Below are positions 13,631 through 27,855 of a DNA stretch of 64,000 bases, one piece after another. This DNA is from Eretmocerus hayati (Eukaryota > Arthropoda > Insecta > Hymenoptera > Aphelinidae), in contig CM056744.1 of NCBI GenBank assembly GCA_029851415.1, forward strand, positions 119,072,838-119,136,837. The letters are read 5' to 3'. Below the pieces are notes generated by a model that saw nothing but the letters and a program-made list of their open reading frames with translations, searched no databases and was not told the DNA's origin. Numbering within the stretch: position 1 is the stretch's first letter; each line of letters starts with the position of its first letter. Position numbers and translations under genes: made by a program.

Positions 13631-16190
13631 AGTGATGGACAAATCATGTACAGTAACGTGACTTCGTTTGCACGATTTGATTGAGTTAATTAATCAACCG
13701 GCATGATATTGTGGAGTGCAATTATGATGAATATGTCATGAGTCGCTCTCGACACTTACGGTTTTTTCAATTCTGATTGAGATTTACAAACTGAAACAAG
13801 TCTCAGTGGACGTACCCATGATGATCGATCTTATGCGTCCTAAACATTCAAATTCTATCCAAATGTCTTGTGCAAGTTTAATCATTCCATTAAAATTGAC
13901 ACTCTGAAACCTCAAAAATCCCATACACTTCTGTCCGTTAAATACAATTTGTCGTAACCATGTCCAGTCTCGGTCTAAACCATGTCACCCACGGTGGTCA
14001 AACATTTACATGACCCAACACTCAGCCAATCTTCGGAAGCATGACCACCGCCACAATCGTTCTGTCAGTTACACGTTGTATCTTTACCGAACACACAACA
14101 TCAGCATTTACGGTATGTACCAAATTGAAATCCTGTTGCTGTTCAGCGGTGAATATAGTGAGTGAGGGAGAGATAGAGAAAGGCGTAATCATCCAGACTA
14201 GACCGTGAAACGCACTGAACGTGATATACTTCCTTTAACGAGTGTTGGCAATCCCAAACGAGACGCATGGACCTTGTGTCGCGGTATCATTGTCATATTC
14301 CAAGGTGAAGGATATGATGCATGGTAATGGCTTGTTGTAGAGGTAGTCTGAACCGTCATCTGTATATGGTCATATTCAATATTTATTTGCTCGAAGATTC
14401 AAAAAGGAGAAAGGTACGGAAGTATGGAAGGGGACGCAAAAAAAAAGAAGAGCATCGGACTGTGTAGTCGTCGAGTAACAGTAATCAAGTCGGTTGGTCA
14501 GAGGCTCCGTTGCAGGAGATGTACCTATAGAGGTACAAGAAACGGTACGATGACATGCGTCATGGAGGTCTTAGTTGTCATCGTCGTCTTCTAATAGTTG
14601 CACCATCAAATGAGATGGTTTACCTTTCACTCTGACGGCACTTGAGATTTTCATGTCACTTAGTCAAATGACGCGTCATGCTCTTTCAGCGAGTATAGTT
14701 GTGACTAGTGGTTTCACGCGACGACTATATATATATAATGACAACGACGGCTCTATGAAAAGTGCATACTTACATACTCTTTTTGTAATGTGGTCATGTA
14801 TGTTGTACTCAGAATGACTGTGTTTGAGTGTAAATATTGGTGATGATGTTCATGGGTATCTAAGTTGCTGCATTATGGTCTTGGTCTTTGACAAATTAGA
14901 ATTTTTAGGGCTGCTCTGACACTATTTTATCTCTTTGCACACCTTGTGTGGTCTTTCTTGAGAAGGCACAAGATTTTGTAAAACAAGTTTCCTCTCGTGT
15001 TAGTTTTTCTTCAAGGCGACGGATAAGAAGGGTGAAATTGACAGTTTGTGTGTAGTTTTGGAGATCACATAGATTCTTTGGTAATCATAAATTCAACTCA
15101 TCTTCAGTCTGGAACTTGGAATTCTTTCAATTTTCCTCGCCATGGCTTAGGTTCCTTTATTTTGTCGTGTTATTAGATGTAAGAGCTTGGAAACATTTGG
15201 GAAAATCGATTGTCTGCTTATCTTCTGGAATGATAACAAATTTCTATTTTGTAGATACAAGATGGGATTTGAAAAATACTCTACTCGCAGATTTTGATAA
15301 CATTTTTGTCAGTTCTACATTGGTTCTTGATAATTTTTTTGCGATGCAAGTTGGTATCTTACTTGAATTATGATTCTGCAGAAAACTGGGTCAGAGTTGA
15401 ACTCTTTCATCACTCTGAATGCTGAAAAACGTGGAATTTGATCTCAAAAAAGAGTTCAAGAAACTTTGTTGAATGTATTCTCTGCAGAAGTGGGTTGATT
15501 GATGATTTGAAACTGCAGTTATCGGCATTCATTTAGAATATAAACTGAATTCAGTCATCTTTATTCCAAAATAAGAATAGCCCCTAAGGTCTTGCATAAA
15601 CAGCTTTGATGATGGAACGGTCTTGAGTGTCTCATAGGTCAAGATTTCAATTTCCCTTATCACACTTTTTTGACATCGAATCTTGAATTTTCCTTGTAAC
15701 CACCAAACAATTATGTTCCCAATCTCGACACATCAGATCCCTCTCTAACTCCCACCTTCAAAAGTCATCTCAGGTCATTCACACTCCTTTACAAAGAAAA
15801 CATCACATTAAGCCTTATTTGTGATCTTACAAGCGATGAAACATAAGAAACCAGATAGATCGTACCCATAATACAAGACTAGGAGAATCACAGAAAATTT
15901 AGCTGCAAAATCACGTAGTTTGAGCTAACGATTCACCGCCGCAGCAGCATATCAGATGCGGGCGACAGCTTTTACGCGGTCTATAGTGCAGTTGTTCAAA
16001 TCCTATCTCTCATTCCAGAGCCAACGATGGTCTTTTCTATCTCACTCTCTCATGATTGTGATTCATCATATTAATCGGACGTGCGTAACGGTCCCCTCGT
16101 GCGCTGCGGTATAAACGACACAACATCGACGGCTCACCTTTTATTGTCCTTACATTTAAAATAGACAAAAGCCGCAATCAATTTGTACCT

Positions 16191-16221
16191 ACTCTCTTTT
16201 TCTCTGTCTCTCTCTCTCTCT
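16191..16221. repeat. (TC)n microsatellite
   Basis: Pyrimidine run dominated by TC units, interrupted by a T-tract and one G. Confidence 0.8.
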
Positions 16222-17876
16222 AATGACATCCACGATTCAGGTGTTAGAACTAGACTCTGTAGAGGTTATGTCTCTGAAGAAAAAAAAAAGAATCTCGTCA
16301 CCGAGCTTGCGGTCTGAAAATTCTGAGCCGCACGAACGCAATATTCATTTTCTCAACGACAAAGTGGATCTTTGCTTCGAAGTGGTTACTCAGTTGTCAA
16401 CTCTCATCAGAAATTGATGTACTCGCGGTTTCTCATGTTATTTTACACGTCCATTTCTACGCGGTATTCTACAAGAATTTCACGTTCTGCAAATCGAGAA
16501 TACCGGATTAATCATACCAGCTACAATGCGGTTAATATATACATCTATATGTAACACATTGTAGAATCCCGTTATCTTCTAGTCTCTACGAAATTGATAC
16601 GCTTGCATTTAAAGTAAGCTAGGCCCGTGTGCTCTTGAATTGAATCATAGTATGTTATGACAAATGGAGCGTACAAGTCAGTTCCAGAGCATATCATCGG
16701 GAGACTATCCATGGATTTTGTTTCACTTATAGCCGCCCCAAGCATATATGAATATTGTTCAATCTCAATTCTGTAGTTGTAAGTTGCGAAAATTTTTTGA
16801 GTGAGGGAAAAATCTCTGGTTGTACATATACATTTATCGAATTTATCGTAGAGAAGGATAACGGTCGCGTTCATTCATAAACTCGCTCCACATTTGAAGG
16901 AAAATTTATATCCAGAGTAGTACATATACGCGAGTTCTGTATTAAGAGAAAAGCTTTGCGGCTTTAGCGGAAGTATTGGATTCTGAATTCACTATTCTGA
17001 GTGCATTTAACGCCTCAGGTGGTCCAACCAATGTTTCGATCAAGTACGTGCGTGAATTTTGCGTCGAGTCTACTCTACAGTTTTAGAGATAGTAATACAC
17101 CCACCCTGATGTACACCGTTGGTCACCGCTACAGTGATAAAACCTACCCTCGAGTTATACGCTGGATTTTCTCGAGCTGAATAATCCATTTCCTATAAAA
17201 CTTTTCAATTGCCCTCACTCCTATCGGGGTTTTCTTATGAATTATTCTCCGCCAGGGTGACATCCACGACGTGTCTCGTGATACTTTCCGTGGTTAAAAG
17301 TATCTCGTTGAATTGAGTCAGTCCGCTTTATCGATTCATGTTGTTGCGCGCGGGATTGCTCAAGTTACGATTCTGCAATATATTGATATTTTTTTTGGAA
17401 TCCTATATCATTGACTTTGACAATATCGTATTGGTTATTGACATTTAGGGTTCTTACTTGTCCGGAATATCCCTAAATATTTTGGTAATTTTATGAAACA
17501 TTTTCTTGAATCGTCAAAAAAATTGGAAATTACTCGATTTTTGGATCAGGTTTCGTTTTTATGCTATAGATATTTCATCCGCTTGAGAAAAAAAATTCTC
17601 TTCATATTTGGAATCATTTACTTCGACCCACCATCACTCAAGTTCAATCATGAAAAAAAATTCTGATACTCTGAAAGAACATGCAGCACAAGAATGACAG
17701 TCGATCATCCTCCTATCAACTTGACCAATCTCTGAATCGTCCCAAACCGAATCTCACTTTTGGGCTCAAAAAAAAAAAGCATTTCACTCGACTTGCCGTA
17801 ATACCGTCTGCTGCACCCATTGCACCTGACGTTATCGTTGCCTTTGTGTCCGACACAACCACTGCATCGGGATCTA

Positions 17877-17903
17877 ACCCCCCTCCCCTCCCCTCCCCTC
17901 ACA
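17877..17903. repeat. (CCCCT)n short tandem repeat
   Basis: About five copies of a CCCCT-type unit. Confidence 0.75.
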
Positions 17904-20900
17904 CTCCTCTACCGAAGAGCATCTCGCAAATATACGATAGCCTCCCGGAAGCCGTCTTTTTTGCAGGTTCGTGGTGCCGTATATAGCTCCAACCGCGCGG
18001 GCTGGCGCGTTCGTGATCGCAACGACGAAAACTTTGAAATATGCGACCATTGTGGTATGGAAGAGGTGCCCCTTTCGTAGCTGTATAGCATCGGTCCCAC
18101 AACTCGAGATTTACGGATCGCCGTGACTCTGGTTGGTCCGAAGCCATATTATAGCTCTGGCCACAGCTGCTGCCAAAGCTTCTATTGTGCGTCGATGATG
18201 TAAGTGAGACGGGATAGGCTTTGCGGAAAATTGACCCCGAAAATGGGCGGACAGGTTAGCAACTCTAGAATAAAACCGTTGGGTAGTCAAGCTTCGATGA
18301 ATGTACTACTGTTCGATGTGGAAGGAAGACGATATCGTTTGTAATCGAGCCTAATACTCTTGGTAATCATCCGTTGGAAATTATTCAATTCCATTGAATG
18401 TACAGAGGCGATAGACCGTTTCCGGTTTAGTTAATGTTTATAAAATTTCAAAAATCCAAATCCAGACTGGAATATTGCGCGATTCAGTAATTGAAATCTC
18501 GTATATCCATACGAATCGTACTAAGAAATTCATCGATCGCAATGTTTACAAGCATTAAGTTATCAAGTTGATCAAAAAAAAGTAAAGTAGAGTAATTAAT
18601 CTTTCGAAATCAGTTGTCGCGCAAAATATTCAATCTCAATCAGAATAAATCAACTGCGGTTAATATTCATTACATGATATTAAACATGGAACCTGGTGTA
18701 TTTCATCAGGATTCTAACTGAAATATTCAACCTCTCGAATAACTTCAATCAAATGTGCAGTGAACCGTGTGAATTTTGAAATTATCTCCTCCACACTGAG
18801 GTAAAATCCCCACTCATTATTCAATTATTTCCAGCTCACAAGCCATTGTTACATAGACAGCATTTCATTCTACTATCCAGTAGTTGCAGTATTTGTACAT
18901 TTGATTCGAATTGCACGTTAAATTTTTTCTTTTCGTACGGAACCATCAGCAAACAAAAATACACATTTTTTCAAATCAATGATGAATTTTCATTCAATAA
19001 TGCACGAAATCACTAAAATATGAATAAAAATCTCTTTGAATCGGTGCCAATAAAAGAAACCATGAAATAATACGAAAAAAGCTCGCTGACCGCGCACGGC
19101 TTTAGCAAAAGAGCAATATAAGAATGTTTTCCCACCTGTAATTATCATTTCAGCAAGATGTAGACGTTCGGACGCGGCTTGTACACGGTTGAATGACGTC
19201 TGCGTTGCGCTAACATCCATGCAGCCTGAGAAAAGAAGCCGAGAGTTGATGCCGCGTCGAAACAGCTTTCGAGCTTTTATTCCCAAGCGGAAACGTTTCA
19301 ATCTGCGGGCATCGATTTCCTCGCAGATAAAACTCGTCTCTATCTCTTGCTGTAATACACGTACATAATACTCGAGTGGATATATATATATCTAGAGCCT
19401 CAAGAGTTGAGTTTTGCCACTCTGTAACAGGCTATTAATTCCAAAGTGCCCATCAATCTCGCCATCTCGCCAACACTCAAAAGATAACGTGCACACTGTG
19501 AAACAGTACGTATATGATGATCCACCTGAGCGAATCTTTGCCTATGGGTCTATTCATTAACTACCGGTCGTATCATCTCGCAAGAATAAAAATTTTTTTC
19601 CCTTGTCTTTTACATGTGTGTAAGATTACTCGCACCGCCTTTTTCACGATTTCAACTCTCTCGCGGAAGTGACACGCGTAAGCCATCACGCTGTTGTTGT
19701 TGTTGCACATCTTGCAAACGTTTCATTGGTTGTTTTACAAAATTGCTCTTCACGATCTTGTAATTACGGCTAATCGTGTACATAGTGCAGCTCTTGGTTG
19801 AAATTATTATCGTTGCGGTTTTGTTTCTGGATTTGAAGTGGATGATGCTCTAGCCCCTGACTGTTCTGAACTGTGAGAGACCGCCCGAGTAGCTGTACTT
19901 TTGATCGTAAAGTGAAAAATTTATCTAATCAGATTTGTAGACCCATTCGGTGAGGAGTGCAAACTTTTTGCGGAGTGTCTTAGTGTGAACCCCACGGGTT
20001 ACGATCGTGAGAATAGAAATTGCCACGTAACCTCTTTGGCGAGTAAAAATTCATTATATTCTCTAGAGAGATTCAGTTAACCTGATGAAACCGCATATTA
20101 CAATCGTAAATTTCATTTGTGAAAATTATTTTTATTGGGTGATATGGTTCCCACGTTCTATTCCATTCTGTAACGTATTATTATATTCAATCAAGAGTGA
20201 ACACAAACAAGAGAGATCTAGAAGTTATATTTGTCGCTGCTTTTTCTAGAATTCGATGTGTGGTAAATTGGGAATCTTCGTCACGACTTCAGATCATAGA
20301 GCTTCCCACTTCGGATATCCTCAGACTAATCCTCTCATTCAGGATTCTTGAAAAGTTCACTCTCGAAAATACAATGCAGTTTTGAGGTATTTTCGGCAAA
20401 TGTAATTTCGAAAATAACTCATCATTAAAGAGATCTCGGAGTGAAGAATTGAAAAATCGTCAAAAAAAAATATTGCGCAGAATATCTGACTCAAAATCGG
20501 GGATCAGAAGAAATTATTCGTTTGTCCAAAACAGGATTGATGAAATTGGCCCTGAGTTGTTGTACCTGAACTTTTGGGAAATTTCATTAAACTTCACGTT
20601 CATAATTTTTCCTCGCTTTCATCATCCTGAAGTTATTGGAATTTGAATGCGGTATACAGTGTATCTTTTGGTACCCTTCCACATGACTGCTGGAATGAAT
20701 TATTCCTGAGCTATAGTCCCTATTCGCAATATCGGGAATAATTTTCCCAAATGTACCAAAGTCAGAATTATCTTCATCAGCAATTACTATCGTCTCAACC
20801 AAGAATATGGTATCGCTCATGAACAAATTCTTATTCGACATTGACCTATAGTTGTTACTATTTATCTGTGTCATGCATCGTCTATAAAAGGCTGACCAGC

Positions 20901-21114
20901 CCTGAAAAGGGCTAATGGAGCTTTAATAGGAAAAAATGGGAAAAAATGAAAAGAACGCGATCTATCGTGTAAGTCTTTCAACATATCTCACTCGGAATGA
21001 AAATTCAATCAAGCAGGTGGCGACGATGAATGGAAATCTGGGCTCCAAGACGTAAATCATCCGGGTACAAGAGAATCAAGCAAACTAGTCGTTTGATAGG
21101 ACAGGGGCATGAGT

Positions 21115-21134
21115 CCGAGAGAGAGAGAGAGAGA
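21115..21134. repeat. (GA)n microsatellite
   Basis: Uninterrupted GA dinucleotide run of about ten units. Confidence 0.85.
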
Positions 21135-22230
21135 AACGCAAGAGCGCGGGTGTCCTTATCAAAGCGCGAGCAAAGGATCGCACAATATCAGTCAGCTCGG
21201 TGATGCTGCGGCAACGACTATATGTATATGGGTGGTTCCACCACACCACGAAGAGAGGCATGAATGGGCCATCGTAATTACCACGAGCTGTGAAATATGA
21301 CTGGTGTGGCTGATGACGCGGTCGACAACAAAGAAGCATACCACATATACAGTATAGCGAATCCCAGAGAGCGAGAGACACGGTATATGCAGACGTTCGT
21401 TAGCGTTTGCACGCGATTCTCACTCTATGCCAAGTGCTCACTGAGCTGATGCTGTTTCTGTTGTGGCAACTGGTGTGCGAATGGCATGGTTCTGAGCTAT
21501 TAATCATCGAGGATGCTTTGTCGCAAATCGCTCACAATTTTATTCAATTGATTATATGAACGGTGAGATGAGGTTTTGTTTGTCCCTGTACCGAGCAAGG
21601 AAAATTGGAGTTTCGGAGAAGTTTGGGCAAACTTTGTCACAATGGTTTTGATGGGGTTGAGAAGTGGCACTTGTGCCCTGAACAGAAGAGGAAAATCTTT
21701 TAGCTTGAAGGATGGATTGTTGCACGTCAGGAATTTCTTTGTGAGAGTCGTTATCTGGCATCATACCTCTGTACATTTGAATTTTGAAATTCCTGTACTT
21801 TCTTCGATATCCGGATGAATTTGCAGAAAATTATAAGATGCCTGGGACTCTCTACTATTGGTTTTCAGTCAGCTATTCTCTGGAAGTATGTGATTTCCTG
21901 CCTGAAAATGAACACTTCGTTCCTGCAGAACCTTGTCCTATATTATTCTATTAAACTTTTTCAGCAATCCCAGTCGATGACCGAATCGATCCTCCTATTC
22001 TTTTTTAAAATCATTTCACGAATTTTGACCCTTTGTAACAATGCATGATTGACCATCACGTCGGACGAAAGCGAGAGGCATAATTCGGGTACACATTATA
22101 ATGGAGTTTTGAGGAAAAGCGGGAGGAAACGGCAAAGAGCTGTCGGAGAGTTTAGTCACACTATAGCTTGCAACGGATCTCGATCGACGGCGATCACGCA
22201 CGCGACGACCGATAGTATAGGGAAGGTAAG

Positions 22231-22597
22231 GCGATGCGGTCACCGTGCACAGTGCACGAGGAAAGTTATTCGCACTTTTCTCCGATATTCTTGCGATTTG
22301 GACTAAACGACGAGAAGACGAATACTTATTATCATCCAACTTGAGTTCGTCTTCTCGTCGCTTGGCTCAAATCGCAAGAGAACTGGAGAAAAGTGCGAAT
22401 AACTCGAGCGCAAGCGCCTCCTAACCTACAATATAGGTACTTTGTAATTCTCACTTTTATCCAACCCTTTTGCGATTTGAGCTAAACGACGAGAAGACGA
22501 ACTCAAGTTCGACGATAATAAACACTCGTCTTCCAAATCGCAAGAAAATCGGATAAAATTGCGAATAACTTTGAGCGTGCACGGTGACTGCATCGTC
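22231..22597. repeat. Nested palindromic element (four alternating half-units)
   Basis: The ends are inverted copies: GCGATGCGGTCACCGTGCAC at the left and, reverse-complemented, GATGCAGTCACCGTGCAC at the right (about 22580-22597). Inside are four half-units in alternating orientation. Each carries a TTCGCACTTTTCTCC-like block, a TTGCGATTTG block, and in the first three a CTAAACGACGAGAAGACGA-type block. The first two units form one hairpin (about 22261-22404) and the last two another (about 22441-22570), all within the outer inverted repeat. There is no coding capacity. It is probably a non-autonomous transposon built by duplication of a smaller hairpin. Confidence 0.75.
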
Positions 22598-25593
22598 TTA
22601 ACGAGTGGCGATGTGCTAGAGGATGACGTTGACCCGACCAGCTTCTGCAGCGAGCAGCAGGCGACGAGCGTTATTACTGATGGCCAGGGTGCGAGGCGGG
22701 CATCTATAGGGACCAGACTGTTGTTCCAAAAAACTGCGTGAGCGCGATTCTCTCTCTAGACCAACTCCCGCCGGATCTTGCCTCTCCTCTCACGCGATAA
22801 TTAGGACTGAATATTCGCGAGGCAAAAAGTGCGGTAAATGAGTGCGGGTCATCGCTGTGCTAGCGTGATATAGAGTTGTTTTCATGTTTCCTTTCACAAA
22901 TGAACCATCGAAGGATGCGGAAAAGCATCCCACATCGAATAGAAGAAAATATCGCGTTGATCATTCATGACAAATTTCCCGAATATCTATAGAAATAAGC
23001 TAATCCCCATTTTAGGTTATGAGAATCTATTAGTTATACAAGCTGGTGATCACTGGGACAATCGCCCGCTTGCACCTTTTGAATTAATTTGTTCTCTGAA
23101 CTCCCGCGCTCTGAGTTTTTGGCTTCTCGGTAAATCAAACCCACTTGCTTTATGGTCCGAAAATCTCTGTGACCGTTGAGTAAATCATCTTTGTGATTGG
23201 AACCTGCAAATTTTGCATGCCTAACGAGTCTTTGGAAATATTGTAATAACGAATAGTCAATGCATCCAAATTAAACTTTCTCATCAATTCCTAGAGAATA
23301 GTTAGAGAAATGAGCCAAAGTTCAATTACTTGTACAGATACCAAAAATTGTCACTGAAGTAGAAATTTGTGCAAAAGTCTAAGATATCATAAGATCACCA
23401 GTCATTGTCCGTAGACACTATATTCAAATGGCTTTTGGTGTACGTAGGTGTCGACACGAACGCGAGAAGCATGCTTCAATACACGAAAGAGAGATACAGA
23501 AGTCCATTGTTCTTTACCTTGCTGTGGGTGGAGGTATGGTTAAAAATGGCCAAAAATGTGAATGCTCACTTTTGAAAGGCGCCTAAATAATAGAAATGCG
23601 CAGTTATGTCCCCAATCCATGCATTTTTACATGGTACATGATGATTTATTCGCTTTACCAAAGTACACGTTTGTGGATCCCATGAAACGGAGAATAAAAG
23701 AAAATATCGACCCATCTACACCATAATAGAATACTGGAGTGAGGATATTATTTCATGATGGTGTTATGGTAGCAAATAATATTTTCTGTGGAATGAATCC
23801 AAAAAAATTTGACCAAACTTCTAATGTACAGCAATATAAATACAGGCGAAACTCCGTATCCGTGGAGGGTACATTCCGAAAAAAATCACCACAAACACGA
23901 ATTCCGCGAATACCGAGTTTCACCTACACAATAAAATTTTGACTATCAATCGCTTCCTATGTTTAACCATCACACTGTAAAATAGTTGGCGTTTCAATTC
24001 TCAGCCATTTCCACTGGCCTATCGAATCGACATTCGGCACAGTAAAATCGATCTCTGTACAAACACACGTCGCTCTCCAAATAATATTCAAAAATTTTCC
24101 AACGTGATTGACAGCGTTGCACTACATGGTGGAAGCAGTCCCAAGAGTAAGAGAGTCAGGCTCCGCATTGTGCAATATTTACACCATCCGTGAAACTAAA
24201 CTGGAATATAACACGGGATATAACCCCTCGATCCTGATTTCCCTTGTGGTAATACCTGCAGCTACAAGAGCGCAACGTCAGTTTACACAGTGTGCCGAGA
24301 AATAGTAAGCAACGGTCTCGTCACGAATAATGCAATGAGGCGCAGAAATGTAATCGTTATTTCTCTACCAACGTGCATCAAAATACACACAGCAAATACA
24401 CCCCTACTATACTATAAAAATACATCCCACTCGTTTTGTCATAACTTATTTTCCGCCTCCACCTTGTTCTAACGCATTTCAGCACTATACCATTCAGCAT
24501 ATATATCCGCAACTCTGATGAAAAATGATTACAAGTCCTTAACTCCAGTACCATCGTTCAGATAAGTCATCTATTCGAAAATTCAAACGGACAAACTCTC
24601 ATTCTATTAGAACGCATGAGAGATTCTCATATTCCCATTGTACGGGTATATCAGCATCGTTGTGAATTAGAATTCCCAATTCGGATCATAAATTCAGAGC
24701 ATGGGGTAATTTATGTCGGCTGCTACTGCCACTTCTTTCGTTCGAGGCCCGCCTATGGTATTATAACAGCAGCTTGGATTGGACACATGTACGTATAAGA
24801 AGGGTGACCGTGTGCATAAACGTTTTTCCGTCGAGATATCTCGTATGTGATGCATATTCACATTGGCGTCATAAATATCGTTATTTCCGCGTCTACTGCT
24901 CCTGCTTACACGCCTTAATTCACTATATACTCGTATGTGTACGATACTCTCGCCGCACGAGTCCAAATCCGTCTTCGCGGTGGCGGTGGGATTTGAATTT
25001 TTTTTTGTTTTATCACGTATCAGACGCGACACATAAGTAATAAGTGCATATATGGATTCATTATGTAAAACGGGAGCGGCTTTTACTCGCGCGATATCTT
25101 TTACATTCACCTGATTTGTATAATCAGGGAGAGAAGCTACGGGAGGTGCAATAGTAGTGGATAATACGTGGGTGGTAGCTTATGAGCTCTTCGTGTATAA
25201 GCTATGTGGGCGTTCGTTTACCGTTCGTCACCCGCATCACGATTGTTTTCTCAGTTTTTGTGTTTTGTGTATGGGTGATGGGTGCAGAGGGTTTGTGGAG
25301 ATTGTAGTTATTGAGCTGCATTGGACTATAATTGTTTTTATGATGTAGTCGTGGAATGTCATGTTCGAAGTAATTCAAAATATTCCATTTAAACTAGCTT
25401 TCTATGATATGGGCTCTTTTTAGCAAACGGGCGCGTTTTTTCTTGCTTGCTCTTTATTCGTACGTCTTTTCTGGCAGTTACTCATTTCAATTTATCGTTT
25501 TATCATGAGAGTTCATCGAATGCGAGACATAACGAACTGCTGCCAGAGATTTTTGCACTCAACCTTATCCATTCACTTTTTTATAGGTTTATA
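22598..25593. other. Non-coding stretch, no recognised gene
   Basis: No exon, RNA gene or repeat recognised. The - strand frame at 24694-25110 (138 codons) overlaps an 88-codon + frame and has no motif. Confidence 0.4.
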
Positions 25594-25925
25594 CCGGGTC
25601 AAAAAGACCCCGAGTTGAAATGTGAGTTTGTCGTTTCATGGGATGCTTGAATTTTGTTCTAGCTCAATCGGTTGAGTGATCCGTGGGAACGATTCAGTAC
25701 GGAACAAAATTTTGGCTGGGGTCCATTAGTCCCTGTGTAACATCCGGAAGTTGCACATTCTTGTTTTTCATACGGACTTTTAGTTTGATATATGTCAAAA
25801 GTTGGGAATAACTGTTGGGTACTCTCGAGGCGAAATTTTGACCAACATCCATGACTTGAACTTTGAAAAATCTGCGTGGGGTCCCAAAGACCCCGTGTAA
25901 TCTGTGCGTTACTTCCAGGGTGAAG
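25594..25925. mobile_element. piggyBac-like terminal-repeat remnant
   Basis: Three palindromic blocks built on GGGTC...GACCC occur at 25594-25611, 25717-25734 and 25878-25894; the last two are each followed by a similar GTGTAA motif. Such GGGTC/GACCC hairpins next to the ends are characteristic of piggyBac-family repeats in insects. A TTAA target site is not visible at either side and no transposase is present, so limits are approximate and the family call is tentative. Confidence 0.35.
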
Positions 25926-26314
25926 CTTCTAAGCTGTGTAGTCAACAAGCCTCGCAACGGGCTAAGAAATGTCTTAATTCTTCAAAAGAAATGTCTTACA
26001 CCCACTTGTTCCATATGATTTCAGACATTATATGTAACCCTCATTCGAACAAATTCAATCTTACTAATAAATGTTCACATCCAGTGCACCGTGCCCACTA
26101 TTTTCAAACATTTCAGAGGCTTAGGAACAAGCCTAGCGCCAGTGTCTCACTGAATAATACCACAAAAATGCGCCTCGTGTTTCTGCTACAGGAATACGTC
26201 TTAGAACATCGATTTTTCTCCATCAAAATGAAAAATAGATGCTAAGCATCACATGTCATCTACGCATGTCTCAAAATTTAATCGTCTATAGATATCATGT
26301 CTCTTTTCATATAA
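25926..26314. other. Non-coding spacer between two repeats
   Basis: A 113-codon + frame spans 25904-26245 but has no recognisable motif. Confidence 0.4.
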
Positions 26315-27855
26315 GATGAATTCCACGCCAAAGCGACCTACGGAAAGGGGTCATCTCTCAGATTCTTTTTTAACCTTTTTCATTCGATTCTATGGCCCAA
26401 AATAGGAACTTCGGAATACCTATGGGGTCCAAAAACAATTTCTCGTCTCCATGGCACGCGCATCCGTCAACAGACCGAAAATTTATCGTGTAAAAATCCA
26501 TGCTCTTTTATTCACGAGAATGGGAATATTTCGAGTTTTTGAATAGCCATCGATTTGCGGGTTGCGGAATCTGAAAGGGCATCAAAAAACCTATCAAAAA
26601 CGTTGTCGAAAATTCCTTCTCTGTGATTTGGGGGCCTCCTGGAGGCAAAAGAGTGTTTTCCACTGAAATGTTGATATCTCAAAAAGACATTTTTTTTACT
26701 TTTTGAAATTCATGTATTTGACGTAAAATTTTGCTCCTTTCGAAAAAAATGGGTTTCAGAGAAGTTTGGGGCGATTCAAGGAACTTACGAGCCATTTTTT
26801 GAAAATTTGATTTTTTCGGTTCCAGAAAAAGGCGATTTTCTGCGCATGCGCACAAACGTAGACTTTGGCACCACTTTCAATGGAAAGCTGACAAAATTTC
26901 CTATTAAATGACTACCCGCAAAGTTGAAATTCATCACTGAAACGGGATCTGCAAGGATTAATTATGTCGAATCAAAATCACATGAAAATTCAGCCCATGA
27001 GAGCCTGCTGAGATAATACATTTACGAGATCTTCTCGGGACTCAATTTTGAGTACGAAATCGACCTGAAAAAAATTCTGACCACATGGTTTCAACAAAAA
27101 ATTGTATGAACTTTCAAAATATGCGATGAAAAACTCCGTTTAAGGCGAACCTGAGGTGCTACATTCAATCTCAGCAGGCGCCACGTGATTTTGATTCGAC
27201 ACATATTTAATCCTTGCAGATCGCGTTTCAGTGCATGAATTTCAACTTTGCGGGTAGTCATTTTATAGGAAATTTGGTCCGCTTTCCATTGAAAGTGGCG
27301 CCGAAAGTCCACGTTTGTGCGCATGCGCAGAAAATCGCCTTTTTCTGAAACCGGAAAAATCGAATTTTCAAAAAATGGCTCGTAAGTTCCTTGAATCGCC
27401 CCAAACTTCTCTGAAACCCATTTTTTTCGAAAGGAGCAAAATTTTACGTCAAATACATGAATTTCAAAAAGTAAAAAAAATGTCTTTTTGAGATATCAAC
27501 ATTTCAGTGGAAAACACTCTTTTGCCTCCAGGAGGCCCCCAAATCACAGAGAAGGAATTTTCGACAACGTTTTCGATAGGTTTTTCAATGCCCTTTCAGA
27601 TGCCGCAACCCGCAAATCGATAGCTATTCAAAAACTCGAAATATTCCCATTTTCGTGAATAAAAGAGCATCGATTTTTACACGATAGATTTTCGGTCTGT
27701 TTACGGATGTGCGTGCAATGGAGAGGAGAAATTTTTTTTGGACCCCATAGGTATTCCGAAGTTCCTATTTTGGGCCATAGAATCGAATGAAAAAGGTTAA
27801 AAAAGAATCTGAGAGATGACCCCTTTCCGTAGGTCGCTTTGGCGTGGAATTCATC
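26315..27855. mobile_element. 1.5-kb palindromic (foldback) element
   Basis: The sequence starting GATGAATTCCACGCC at 26315 is repeated in reverse complement up to GGCGTGGAATTCATC at 27855. The arms correspond over about 680-700 bp each with mostly single-base differences; examples are the blocks at 26340-26450 versus 27720-27835, and 26630-26780 versus 27395-27545. The unpaired centre lies near 27000-27150. No intact protein is encoded. The 77- and 114-codon frames here run through the arms. No convincing target duplication is seen next to the ends. Confidence 0.85.

Larger units (their letters stand above)
13631..22230. other. Long non-coding stretch with microsatellites
   Basis: No coding exon is recognised. 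Low-complexity spots: a TC run at about 16191-16221, a CCCCT run at about 17877-17903, (TA)n near 14724 and 19379, and (GA)n at 21115-21134. Around 17681-18150 both strands are open in several frames and GC is higher, but no domain or splice-bounded exon is apparent. Confidence 0.45.

Noticed and set aside
15950..16020. Possible tRNA because of a GTTCAAATCC B-box-like motif near 15998
   Set aside because: No matching A-box or acceptor-stem pairing upstream; cloverleaf cannot be drawn.
17681..18147. Cluster of five overlapping frames in a GC-richer stretch on both strands, possible exon
   Set aside because: No conserved domain and no frame bounded by convincing splice sites; both strands are equally open.
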